A stretch of 64,000 nucleotides of DNA, from contig OX326958.1 of assembly GCA_946800325.1 (NCBI GenBank), positions 21,278,414 to 21,342,413 on the forward strand. Direction: 5' to 3'. The notes under the pieces are model-generated. The model saw nothing but the letters and a program-made list of their open reading frames with translations. It was not told where the DNA came from and ran no database searches. Positions 43,753 through 55,689 of the stretch are shown here, piece after piece. The first letter of the stretch is position 1. Every line of letters starts with the position of its first letter. Origin of the DNA: Luzula sylvatica. Taxonomy: Eukaryota > Streptophyta > Magnoliopsida > Poales > Juncaceae. The position numbers and the translations under genes are program-made.

Positions 43753-44840
43753 CACACACGTGTCATACCTCAGAGACTCAAAAGTCCCAATTCACATTTG
43801 TTTACATTATATTATTAACTATTATTATTGTTATAATAATAATTAATATTTTATTGGTTTCGTGGTTTCGTGGTGGTGCTTGGGGCGTTATTTTACACAC
43901 AAATAGAGATGTATGTTTATGAAGCCTTCTACTATGTCTCCTTATTTCCCGCACAATGTCATGACGACGTCATCTTTTATTAATTAATTAATTATCTCTA
44001 TCAATTAACGATTAATTCATATTTATTAATTTTTGAATATTCTTAATTAATCTTTTATTGGTAGGAACCTTAATTACATATTAAATTTCTAGAAACTATA
44101 AATTAATTGTTAATTAACTTTTCTAATTGAGATGTTAATCATGAATTGGTGGGGAAAATGGAGAGGGGGGGATATAATTTTCCTATGCTTATTAGGACAT
44201 GCATTTTATGAGTTTGCCCTCCATGTTCACGTGTCGGTAGAAGAACAATGCATAATAATTTGATTATTGTTATTATTTTAACTGCATTTTGTTCATTCTA
44301 TTCACATTCTGTTTATCATCTAAGTTATATATATTTTTAATGTATCATACATTTTAGATGTATGTTTTATCTTTTTGCTTGTAAATTTATATTTTTTAAA
44401 TGTATGTTATATGTTATACAATTATATACATAAGATTTATGTTTATGTGTTATATTTTTAAATATATTTTATACTTTTTGCATATATGATGTATTTTTTT
44501 AAATATACAATACATGTTATATTATTTACATGTATGATACATATTTATTTGTTATATTTTTTTAAATTTATCATATGCATTTGAGATGCATGATATTTCT
44601 TTTTATAATACAATACATAGTATTTTTTTTTATATGTATGATATGTTTTTATGTATGTATGATGCAAATTGTTAAGATGTACTTTTAAGATATATATTTT
44701 GTATAAAATATTATATCATTTTTTGCAGTGTGTATTAGGAGTGCACAAATATGATCAAAATTAGAAAAAATCAAACTATCTCATGTCGTGTTCTTATTGA
44801 TGTCGTGCACACAGAGTGGTGTAGTCCATCTCTCATTATA
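43753..44840. other. Intergenic, AT-rich
   Basis: 44280-44700 is rich in TTTTTAAATGTATGATACAT-like low-complexity repeats. An ATTAATT-rich stretch at 43975-44150 may be a decayed MITE. No gene seen. Confidence 0.5.
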
Positions 44841-44859
44841 AGTATGTAGTCTCCATGGA

Positions 44860-45003
44860 GTGCTCTAGCGCATGTAGTAATGAACCTATGTTATTTGCCA
44901 AGGAGTCGACATACCATCCATATTGCTTATGCTATTGGCGGCTTATGCTATTGGCGGGTTTTCATGAACACCTCAGCGAAAGTCTAACCCATACCCGAAT
45001 TAA
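44860..45003 (+). pseudogene. Ty3-type gag remnant, 5' piece (interrupted by a Helitron)
   Basis: The frame near 44935-45000 reads AYAIGGFS, stop, TPQRKSNPYPN, like the gag region that precedes a YNPGWR-type motif in plant Ty3 elements. A 16-bp repeat (GCTTATGCTATTGGCG) at 44925-44957 is a local duplication. The continuation of the same gag appears at 49308 on the other side of the Helitron. Confidence 0.6.
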
Positions 45004-45940
45004 TCCTACTAATACATTTTGGAAACATTTTTCTATTCTCTGAAAGTGCCACGTCATATCATTACCCACTAATTTAATTTTTTTTATCATTAAACCTTTA
45101 CTTGACGCCTTTACTTCGCCCCTATTGGCCTATTCATTCATTAATCCTGCCTTTAATACTCATTAAAGACACCTTTCTCCCTCTTCCCGCCTCTCTCAGA
45201 TTTCCAAGAGCGCCTCTTTTCTCTTGCTCAAGGAATTAATCCTACTAATACATTTTGGAAACATTTTTCTATTCTCTGAAAGTGCCACGTCATATCATTA
45301 CCCACTAATTTAATTTTTTTTATCATTAAACCTTTACTTGACGCCTTTACTTCGCCCCTATTGGCCTATTCATTCATTAATCCTGCCTTTAATACTCATT
45401 AAAGACACCTTTCTCCCTCTTCCCGCCTCTCTCAGATTTCCAAGAGCGCCTCTTTTCTCTTGCTCAAGGAATTAATCCTACTAATACATTTTGGAAACAT
45501 TTTTCTATTCTCTGAAAGTGCCACGTCATATCATTACCCACTAATTTAATTTTTTTTATCATTAAACCTTTACTTGACGCCTTTACTTCGCCCCTATTGG
45601 CCTATTCATTCATTAATCCTGCCTTTAATACTCATTAAAGACACCTTTCTCCCTCTTCCCGCCTCTCTCAGATTTCCAAGAGCGCCTCTTTTCTCTTGCT
45701 CAAGGAATTAATCCTACTAATACATTTTGGAAACATTTTTCTATTCTCTGAAAGTGCCACGTCATATCATTACCCACTAATTTAATTTTTTTTATCATTA
45801 AACCTTTACTTGACGCCTTTACTTCGCCCCTATTGGCCTATTCATTCATTAATCCTGCCTTTAATACTCATTAAAGACACCTTTCTCCCTCTTCCCGCCT
45901 CTCTCAGATTTCCAAGAGCGCCTCTTTTCTCTTGCTCAAG
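44997..45940 (+). repeat. Four tandem 236-bp copies of the Helitron 5' end
   Basis: Copies begin at 44997, 45233, 45469 and 45705, each GAATTAATCCTACTAATACA... to ...TTGCTCAAG, essentially identical by eye. A fifth start, GAAT, is followed by AGCG at 45945. Each unit includes the putative Helitron 5' terminus TCCTACTAATAC and a GTGCCACGTCATATC subterminal motif. The first unit starts inside host gag sequence, so the repeat unit spans the host/element junction. Confidence 0.93.
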
Positions 45941-48705
45941 GAATAGCGATGGATCTCCAGACCATCCTCTTCGCCGACGAAGAGCCGTGCGCGCTACCAC
46001 ACGCCCAACAACGCTCTTCACGCCCCTCTCTCTGTTATCTCCACGTTTTTTCAGAGGGTTTTCTCCGTTCGTCCCCTCCTGCTTCTCACTCTCATCTCGA
46101 CAGTGGAAACTTCTCGGCGCTTCATTCTTCTTCGCTTTTTCATCAATTCGACCTACTCTGTTATCGTCGTTTCACTTTTCTGCTCCTTAAGTTCATCTCC
46201 CCAATAGGATCAGAGGATAGTTCTCCCTGCTTTGGTAATGCTTCCAATACTTTCAATTTATTTACAAATTTCATGGATATATTTGCGAAAGTTCGAATTA
46301 ATCACTGGTATATTTGACAGATTCATACACTTGTGGATTGAAGCTCGTGGAGGTTTGAAGCTTTTTCTAGAGAAATATGTCTTCACCAATTCGAGATCAA
46401 GCCAAAACAAGTTGAAGACAAGGTATTCGATTAAATTCCTCTTAGAAACTATCACTATATTTTGTAGATTCTCAAATCAAGCACTTATTATTTATGTTCT
46501 CGTCATTCTCAAGTATAGTTTATAATCATTAATTTGGTTCTTTTATGAACACCAAATCATCCTCAATCCTGCAAATTTACCCCGAACTAATTTACACTGA
46601 AAAAATAATTAGACCTAATATAATAATCATTTGTGAATAATTGATTAATTTAATCAGTTTGCTCAAAAACTGATAATTTGTAATTAACTAACCCTCTCGA
46701 ATACTTGTGGGTATGTTGTTGAGATTAGACGTACTCGGTAAGAATTGCACAATTAATCATATTAATTAATCTCGGATTTTGAATCAACAAACTTTCTATT
46801 GGATATTTACTAGGGACGTGTACCGGTATGGTGATGAGTTTGGTACACGCCATAAGCATTCATCCATCAAGGAAACATACTTGTGTGGTACGTTTATTTA
46901 AATGTATTGAACTTTTTAATTTATTCACATCCTATTAACTAATCCTCGCAACTTAATTAAGTCTCATATAGTTGTTTTGGTATCATATTTAGAGTATAAC
47001 TAATTTCCAGCAAAACCCTCATGAAGATAAGATGTTCGACGAAATTTAGGGGGTACTTGTAACGTGATTTGATTGTTTTTTATTCTCAAGGGAGGCTAAA
47101 ATTATTTGATTCAACTGAAATGTTGATTTTTATCATTCCAGATTTAATCTCTGATTTTTATCATAATACAATTTATGAGATCATTATTTATTTATTTTAT
47201 TTTCTAAATATATATATATTTTTTAGTTAAATTATTTGAATTGTATTTTTTCAGTTTTATCATATAAGAGAGAAGTTTGTGCTGGAAGGTTCCAAGACCG
47301 AAATTCCAAAAACTTTTTTATGCACGAACAATTCATTTGTACCAGCCTTTGGTGAGTAGTAGTGACTTATAATTATCTGTACCAATTTCTAATTGATGAG
47401 TACCAAGAAAACACCATGAAAGCATAAGAAGGGTATAAACAAAAAATTATAGTCTTTAATTGATGCATTCTTTTGATATTTTTATAATAATAATAATAAT
47501 AATAATAACCAATTCCTTTAGGGGGCTAGATGAAAAATATTCCTTTTCTATGTGTCAGAGGACTCTTAGTACTATCTGCATGTTTCTGTCATTAATTTGA
47601 GATTAGCATGCGTTCATATGAAGTTGAAGAACGAAGTAATCAGAGCATGGAATAGGGTTTGGTTTTTAAAGATTACGCAAGTCTAATTTTAGTAATTTGT
47701 TAACTTTTCATTGTGTAGATTTAATCAATTTTGTGTTAACATAATGGTATAAAAAATTCGATATATTTTCGTACCAACAGGGAATAGCAAGGCGACTGAT
47801 TTGTTGGTTCCTGCAAAAGTGAAATCAATCCGACTTTACAGGATTCAAAATTATCTGTAAATCTCTCTTAATTCCTTTCCAGTAATTAATTTCTCCTTAA
47901 ATAGTATTATTTTGGTTATTTAAAATCAATTTGGTATTTGATTAAGGTGTTTAGAAATAATTAATAGAAAGAAATATGTTGTCACTTCAAAGGGCACTAT
48001 GCCAGATACTTTTCATTTAATCCCCTTATAATTAAATTAAAATTTCTTAAATCTTACGGAATTATAAAATTACATAATTACCCTTCTAATTAATTAATTA
48101 AATTTTTTTCTAGGGAGGAACCTATGCTGGAGAACAAAATTGCAGAACCTGTATCTGAACCAAGACTGTACCAGCGGCCTATTGGATGGAACAACCGAGA
48201 ACGGGCCCATACCAGTTTCACTCTCACCAAAAAAAGTTAGATAATAAGTTATCCGTCCGTATTGCATACCAATGGAGATTCTAGAATGTTCGACGATCCT
48301 TTCAAGTGAGTTCTTTTTTCCATCATTTTTGAATTTTTCATTTTGTTTAATATCTACACTGTCACTGTTTTTATTATTTTTTTACGGTTTTTAGTAAAAT
48401 TTCAGCATATTCAAGCTTTTGTTAGCGAATCTCAGAATTATGTTAGGGTTTGTTTTGCTAATTGAGCAATACTGTAGTTTATTTTTTCTTTTCTAAATGT
48501 TACTAATTGTTAAGGTTTTCTTAAATTTTTTAGTAGTTTTTATTATAAATTTTAGATTTTTTTGTAAATTTTCAGTATTGTTGTGCAGTGTTTTGTAAAT
48601 TGCACCATTTCGAATGTTTGTTTTGAAAAGTTCTGTTTTTTCAGTTAATTTCATACTTGCTATTTTTATTTGAGCAATATGGAGAATTTATTTCAAAATT
48701 TTCAG

Positions 48706-48737
<32 letters not shown>

Positions 48738-49307
48738 TGGATTATGAATTTGAGGGGCCATTCTTCTAAATTTTCAGCACTTTAAACTTTTGTTTGAAAA
48801 ATTAAGCATTCGGAAGTATTTTTAGATAAATTTGATTTTTTTTTTATAATTTCCGCATTTTTAAGGTCCTTGTAGAAATTTCAATATTACTGGAGTTCTA
48901 TTTTACCAATTTCAGCATTATTTAGGGTTGTTTAAAATTAAGGGCTAATTAAGGTCGTTTGAATATTATATATCATTTTTGTTAATTGAGTATAATGTAT
49001 GTACAATAGTTTCTGTTATAATTCAGCGATTTTTTGTATTGAAGATGGAAATGGTCGTTTAGCAAGCATGAACTGATGCAAGCATGTACTAAGGAAAAGG
49101 GCAAGTGAAAGCATGACGAAAAGTGAGACACTTCTTTTATGACGAAGATTGTATAATCTCTCTGTCCCTAGGTTATATAGTATTTTTTGGTCAAATAAAC
49201 TTATAATAATTGCATTATTAGTTTGTGACTCAAATTTAATGATGACAACTATAATAAAGGTAAAACAAATGAAAATGCCCGCAGCGAAGTCGCGGGTATT
49301 TTACTAG
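45004..49307 (+). mobile_element. Helitron with amplified 5' end
   Basis: The 3' end is typical: hairpin CCCGC (49278-49282) / GCGGG (49292-49296), then TATTTTACTAG. The 5' end is TCCTACTAATAC at 45004, with A before it (45003) and T after the element (49308), the A-T insertion site of Helitrons. Removing 45004-49307 brings two pieces of the same gag remnant together, which supports both borders. No Rep/helicase ORF was seen, so it is non-autonomous. It carries exon-like segments (47255-48240), unassigned AT-rich sequence at 48241-49250 (with a long T run at about 48719), and an open frame from ATG 45949 (MDLQTILFADEE). Confidence 0.82.
47255..48240 (+). pseudogene. Three in-phase exon-like segments inside the Helitron
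   Basis: Segments 47255-47351, 47781-47856 and 48114-48240 have AG...GT borders, agree in phase and together give 99 codons plus TAG (FYHIREKFVLEG..., SKATDLLVPAKVKSIRLY, EEPMLENKIAEPVSEP). I do not recognise the protein. Upstream open segments (45949-46234, 46321-46422, 46814-46887) are also bordered by splice-like sites but do not join in phase. A captured host-gene fragment is the simplest reading; an expressed chimeric transcript is possible. Confidence 0.4.
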
Positions 49308-49600
49308 TACCTATAATGAAGGATGGAGAGATCATCCTAACTTCCGTTGGAGCAACCAAGAGAAGAAACATTATAACCCACCAAGAGAAGAAACATCCTA
49401 ACTTCCATTTGCGATCTTTTCAACCGAACTCAGAGATGCAAGAGCTGCGAGATATGAAGAAAACCCTTGTTTCCAGCACTGTAACCATGCAAACTGAGAT
49501 GAAAAGTTTCAAGCCGGGAACAAGAGGAGCTATCCATAATCTGGAAACTCAAGTTGGACAACTAGTCGTCTGTGATCATTTGTCAATCGTCCGTCAGACC
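49308..49600 (+). pseudogene. Ty3-type gag remnant, 3' piece
   Basis: Directly after the Helitron the frame reads TYNEGWRDHPNFRWS, followed by NQEKKHYNPP, a hallmark gag motif of plant Ty3/gypsy elements. A shifted frame then gives MKSF and IHNLETQVGQL, the usual coiled-coil gag segment. Stops and frameshifts show decay. No protease, RT or LTR is present nearby. Confidence 0.8.
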
Positions 49601-49639
49601 AACCACGTAACGTTACGTGATGTTTTTTTTTTATAATAT

Positions 49640-51403
49640 AGCGTGTAATGTTACTTAAATATGTATTACAAAATGTTTAAACGATTTTAAATAATATATG
49701 ATATTTGAGTAAGATAAATGACATTGAAAATTCCGACATCATCGAAAGCAAATCTCACTATATATATATGGTTGACAATTCTACAGAGAACATGATATAA
49801 TAGTATTCAAAAAGATATATATTAATTTTTTCAAAGTACTTATATATTCAGAATTTTATATTGATATTCAAAAAATCTAACAATCATGTAATGATATATA
49901 TTATTATTCAAAAATGATATTAAATAAAGAGATATTATTCAGAAAGAGATATTCAAAAAAATGTTTAAATGATGTTAAATAATAAGTATTACAATTTAAG
50001 AACATATCACGCTTTTAAAAAATATGTTTAAATGATACGGACCAATTCTTTTTGTGTCCCGGATGAAACGGACACTTCCACTTTGTTGAACACTTGCAAT
50101 GTGAAATTTATTGTAGAGGTTGAATGAACCAACGAAGACAATTGGCTCGTTTATTAGGTTAATTAAATGCAAGTTTTTTGGTTAAAGAGAAATGTACAAT
50201 TAAAACATGTATAAATACTAGATAGAAAGAGACCTTAACTAAGAAATGTACATCCAAAAATCCCGTTCCGTCAGCATGACTATTGCTTAAATATGATATT
50301 TGGATGGATTAATTTTTCTTTGTGATTTGAAATCACATATTTAATTCTGTGGTTAAATTATCGTTTTCATACTGCACGAGTCATAGTCAAATTCAATAAG
50401 GGCAAAAACAATCAACGGTACAGTTGTTGGAATCAAAACATATGTGGCTGGCCAGTTAGGGTTAGTATGTATAACGAATCAATAGTCTTACTTACCATCC
50501 TTGAATCTTGATTAATAGAAGAATGGGGAGAATACTCGCTTTATGCGACGAGCATGTTAATTATGTATTGTCTTTGTAATACAAATTATATATTGATATG
50601 ATAATATTAATAATATTATTTAAAAAAAATTGAATTCGTTTATTTATGATTATGTATATATCTACGATTATTTTATATTATGATTATAGAAAAACTTATA
50701 TTAATGTTACTAGATAATAATATATAAAGTATAAAATAATTTTGCAAAAAAACATAACAACAAACATTATGTTATTGTTGTTCATAATAAAAAATCAAGA
50801 TTTCAAGAGTCCGAAGGTGTTAGAGTTGCAAATAATTTATGAACTTGTTATTTTCTTAACAAACTATGAAAACGTGTGTACCGTCCATTTTTTTTTTTCC
50901 AATAAACTATGTGATCCTACAATTCCTTTATATATATATATATATATATATTACTTTTGCTCCAAATTTACTAGTCAGATCACATTTTCAATTTCCATTC
51001 CTTGGATTGAAATTGGAAGGAGCAAAATATACCACATGACTTGTTATTTTCCATCCTTTTGATCAAGACAAGGTGTGATTTTAATTTTAATATTTAGTAT
51101 TATAATTATAATTTTGCTCCAAATGTACTTGCCATGTCAACCCTCTAATTTTAATATTTAATTTTAAAACTAATGAAGTGTGCTCTAAGTCCCACTTTCA
51201 TTTTTCATTAATAAATTTGAACTTCACTCTCTATAAGAGTTTTCTAATTTATTTATCATAATTTTACAACAAAAATAATTATTGGCAACACGACCACAAA
51301 ACATTTGCAGAATGATGACACATTGAATTACATAGCTAAATTAAATTATAATAATACTTTTCCTTGAGCTCACCATGGCGGTGATTTAGTAGCCGCGTGA
51401 TAT
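49640..51403. other. Intergenic, AT-rich
   Basis: Short degenerate TATTCAAAAAGATAT-like repeats occur at 49780-49960 and a (TA)n tract at about 50928-50950. No coding or RNA gene recognised. Confidence 0.5.
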
Positions 51404-51411
51404 GACATGAT

Positions 51412-51958
51412 CTATGTTACGCGGATACTTCAAAAATGCAGAAGTATCCTGAGGATACGCGTATCCGATACGGATACGGGTGCGATACGGCTCGGATACG
51501 TATCGGATACGCCACGTGGCGTATCCGAATATTTTAATATTTATTTTTTTCGGATACGGCGGGGATACGGCAGGATACGGCTGTGGATACGTCCATGATA
51601 CGGCTGGGATACTTCGGCCTATTATATATTTTGGTCCATAATATTTTTAAATAAATTATATAGGATACTTCTAGGATACTTCTAGATTAGTTCTAAAATA
51701 TTTCTAGAACAAATTTATGATAGTTTTATGATACTTGTATTGTTTGCTTGATATTATTTATTGTCATGATATTTAATTTAAAAATATTATTAATTTATTA
51801 TTTAATTTATTACTTATTTATTAATTATATATAATATAAATATATTAAATTAATAATTATATAGCCGTATCCGTATCCGTGATTTTTTGAAAATTGCCGT
51901 ATCGCCGTATCCGTATCGTATCGGATACGCTACCCGTATCCGTATCCGTGCAACATAG
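51412..51958. mobile_element. hAT-type MITE rich in CGGATAC motifs
   Basis: Inverted ends CTATGTTACGCGGATAC and (inverted) CTATGTTGCACGGATAC; perfect 8-bp target duplication GACATGAT at 51404-51411 and 51959-51966. Subterminal regions are packed with GGATACG/CGTATCC. 547 bp, no transposase. The 8-bp duplication fits the hAT superfamily. Confidence 0.9.
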
Positions 51959-52026
51959 GACATGATATATTATACAGTAAATTAATTTCTTCACTAATTC
52001 TCTAATTAATTTATTAATTTTTTAGA

Positions 52027-53015
52027 ACTTTCCAAATAACCGTATACTTTTCTGAATTTAAAAAAAAAATCCACTTCTTGCATACTCCAAAAAAAACTCT
52101 TTTCCCAAACTATTCATTTTCATATACTTTTCATATAGGACATTTCACAAAATACCCCTATATTTTTGACATTTAGTTCTATTACACACTTTTGTATTAT
52201 TTTATTAATTTAAAAATATTCATAAATATTTTGTAACATATATTAATTTCAAAAAATTATATGTCGTATACATAATTTTAATATTTTATTTATTATGTAT
52301 TTTGTCATATTAATTTAGCATAAAATAACATATAAAATAAACAACGATATACAAACCTATTTTTGAAAATATCCTGACAAAATAATGCAACTGTATTTGT
52401 TATTAACTCTCAATAATTGGTAATAAAATTTAGTTGCAAAAATAGTATTTCTTGCCAAAGTATGTATTGTAGCTACTTTTAATTCTGCAACTAGTTGATT
52501 TCAGCATCTAGTTTTATTTCAACAAATAATATTATGGACAATGAATGAACATTAAAACTGAGTGCTAAAATAATATTATATTTTTAATTTTTTAACTACT
52601 TCGAATTTATTGGAATAAAATATCATTTAGTATGTATTTTTTATTTTCCAGAAATTTGTATTATTACTTTTCCCGTAACTTTTAGAGAAATTTATATTAT
52701 TATTATTTAAAAAAATTATTACTAATATATTAATATTAATAAACTATTTATTATTATTAAAATTATTAAATTTTTTATTTTCATAAAGTATTTATTATTA
52801 TTATTATTAATATTATTAAGAATAAAATAATACTTGAAAGGTAATTTGGTCATATTGAAAATATAACATTTTAATTAAATTAATTTAATGGTAATTTGAT
52901 GGTAGAGGGTTAGTTGAAAATGAAAAGTTTGGGAGAGGGATATTATTTTTGGAGTTTTGAAGAAGTTGGAGTTTTTTTTAATATTAAGAAAAGTTATGAT
53001 TTTTTTTGGAAATTT
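52027..53015. mobile_element. Long-inverted-repeat element, family X copy 2
   Basis: The left arm (CTTTCCAAATAACCGTATAC... CCCAAACTATTCATTTTC) is inverted on the right (GAAAATGAAAAGTTTGGGAG... TTTGGAAATTTCC), about 95 bp per arm. The interior (CCCCTATATTTTTGACATTT, TTCATAAATATTTTGTAACA) matches the element at 40457-41236. Non-coding. Confidence 0.65.
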
Positions 53016-53958
53016 CCCTTGTTTTTTATTTGAGAATTTAGCAAATAGTAAGACAATTGTATACCTCTTTATTACTACAGTTGTACACATAATTCATAAG
53101 ATAAAGGGTAACAAAATAAAGTTTTGCCCATTAGTTGAGAGCATCCTCATTTTTTTTCAATGAAATGGGCAATCTCTTGTGTCTATTTTCTTCTTTTTCT
53201 TATTTAATTGTGAGTTACATCTTGATAAAGTCGTTGAATATGAGTTGTATATTAAGAAATGTCACCGGTTAATTAAATGTATAGCTTCTTGTTTATTGAG
53301 CATCAATATCAAATTGAAGATTCACTGATATTGTACCCCTCTTTTCAAAGAATATTCGAAAAGAACTTATTTTTTGTTTACAAAAAATGAAATAGCAGGA
53401 AACTGAACTGAGAATTTTCTGGAATAAAATTTAATTGGATGAAAATCTATCCTTTAAATTCTAGATTGCAGCTAAACCCGAGACTTAAAATCTCTAATTG
53501 CAGTCAAGGCTTTGTATATTGAACTACGAACAAAATACAGCAATATAAAAATAAAACTTCCAAATAGAGAATTGAAAACACTTACCGAGACATCAAATGT
53601 CTGCTATAGGAGAATCGAACATTTTGAGATTTATCTTCGATTTTAGCCAAAACTTAAAATCATAGATTTGAACCAAATTTTAGATTTGATAGCCGAACTT
53701 AAATTTTCGAATTGTGCACACATTTGAAAAAATCCTAGCCTTCCCATTTGGCTCATAAGAAACTTTCTTGAGCTCTCGTCAGGACCGGGGGTCTTCTGTT
53801 GTGCCTTCTGTAGAATTTTGTTATCTATTGTAATTCCATTTGAAATTGATGTTGCATTGTCTACTTTTGAATCTTTGATCAAGATAATATGTAAAAATTT
53901 TGTTAATTTCATAATTATTTCCAAGATCAATATTGAAGTTGTGAATTTCTTATGTCAG

Positions 53959-54115
53959 GTTATGAAGTAGACAAATTCAGTGAAAATATCCTTAATTTCA
54001 CTCATTCCCTTTTACTGGCGTACCCAAATCTTCATGCGAGAGGAGAAGATATGGTCCCTTTCACTAGCATGAATCAGGTTTTAAGTAATTGCTCTATAGG
54101 TTCAACATGTAGCAG
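53959..54115 (+). other. Isolated exon-like open segment
   Basis: 157 bp bounded by TGTCAG on the left and CAG|GTAATA on the right, open throughout (YEVDKFSENILNFTHSLLLA, GEDMVPFTSMNQVLSNC). No neighbouring exon in phase was found and I do not recognise the peptide. The rest of 53016-54289 shows nothing else. Confidence 0.25.
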
Positions 54116-54289
54116 GTAATAATTGTATTGTCCAGTAAATTAATTATGAATCAAAATTGGAATACAAAAAATATTTTTGTGGTTTTTGCATTTTCCATCA
54201 TGTTTTTTGGGTTTATTGATGTTAATAATTTAATACTAGAAGGAGGGAGCACTCTAGAACAAAAATATTTATATAAATTTCTCTAGAAA

Positions 54290-55055
54290 CTAGCTTTATC
54301 CCTGCGCAATTGCGCGGGATGTTTTTTATATATTTATTTAAATAGAATTAACGCGTGTGCGAATTAACGCGCATGCGTTTGAACTAAATTAATCTAATCA
54401 CGACATATTTATAAATATCATGATGTCAATAGATATATGAGGTTCACGAAATTAGTCTATCAAGAATATTATTTTCTAATATAATTTGTATAAATAGCAT
54501 TTGCTCAGGTGCTTCTAAATTCGATTAATATAATCAGGACATATTCATAAATTTTAATATGTATGTAAAATAGGAAACAAAGACCAAATGTAAAATAAGA
54601 AAAAATGATCAAAATGTAAAAAAAAAACGAAATGTAAATAAAAAGGACCAAAATGTAGATTAAAACTAAAAAGGACCAACATATGAATAAAAAAGATCGA
54701 AATATAAATTAAAATGTAAAAAAGGACTGAAATGTAAATAAAAAAGGACCAAAATGTTAATAAAAAGGACCAAAATATAAACTTAAATTAAAAAGGACCA
54801 AAATGTAAATTCAAAAATGTAAAAAAGGACCGAAATATAAATAAGAGAGGATCAAAATATAAATAAAAAGGACCAAAATATAATTTTTGAAACTAAAAAG
54901 GACCAAAATGTAAATAAAAAGGACCGCAATGTAATTTTTTAAACTAAAAAGGACCAAAATATAAATTTAAAAAATATTTTTTTTACAAAAAAACCCTTGA
55001 TGACGTGGCCTCATGTATGAGCTTCGTTTCTTCCAACTTTATACATAAATATAAT
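54290..55055 (-). mobile_element. Small non-autonomous Helitron
   Basis: On the minus strand, hairpin CCCGCGCAATTGCGCAGGG is followed by ATAAAGCTAG and T, a Helitron 3' end at 54290. The 5' part near 55000-55055 contains GCCACGTCATCA, like the subterminal motif of the larger Helitron; the exact 5' TC was not identified. The interior (54590-54965) is an irregular array of AAAGGACCAAAATGTAAAT units. Confidence 0.65.
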
Positions 55056-55212
55056 ATAATAACATATTCCAAGCACATTCTAGCATAGATATTTTCAATG
55101 AGAAATCTAAATATAAATTATCTCTAGAAATTTTTTTTATTTTGGGTTGGACCAAATTAGTGTTGCTATTTTTAACATAATCTAGATATAAATCATCTCT
55201 AGAAATTTCCAA

Positions 55213-55422
55213 GCACGATTTTATTTTATTTTGATATAATATTATCATTATCTTCCTAAAAATACTTTGTATCAAAATGAGAAAAAAACAATTACTATAA
55301 TATTGTCATTATCTTCCTAAATATAGTTGTTGATTGGTTTTAATATCTGCTGAATAAGAATTTGTCGTGCATAGAAATGAAATGCTTATTATTCTTAGAA
55401 CTTATTCTTCATTGAATGAACT
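55213..55422 (-). pseudogene. Fragment of the RLK-3 3' end
   Basis: 55213-55340 matches the RLK-3 3' flank at about 31512-31640. ATATCTGCTGAATAAGAATTTG at 55342 matches the last exon near 31757. GTGCATAGAAATGAAATG at 55369 matches that exon near 31980. The pieces are collinear but with large internal deletions, so this is a collapsed partial copy of an RLK-3-like gene. Confidence 0.75.
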
Positions 55423-55689
55423 TATTCTTAGACCAAGTTTGCTGCACTCTCGGCACAATTCTGCATCATGGTCCTCTCAACAGATTGACAACCATGGAGA
55501 AAATCAAGCTCATTGTCGTGACCTCCACTCTCAATGTGGTGTCGCCTTCTGTCTTTGTCAATGGTGATGGGTTTATCAGAGAATGCAGGGTCCATATACC
55601 GAAGGTTATCCGAGAAATGGCGCTCATAATCAGACCAAGAGACACCACCCCTTCGCCGGCTTACTTCACCCATTGCATTAACCCATTAA

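Noticed and set aside
44997..45940. Tandem array considered as CRISPR-like or satellite DNA
   Set aside because: Plant sequence with contiguous 236-bp units and no spacers; its position at the Helitron 5' end explains it better.
45810..46190. 126-codon frame overlapping the end of the 236-bp array
   Set aside because: Starts inside the repeated non-coding unit and conflicts with the better-placed ATG at 45949; neither is a recognised protein.
53643..53930. Minus-strand frame containing KTPGPDESS, like the RT motif KSTGPDG
   Set aside because: The match is a few residues only, without any other RT motif around it.
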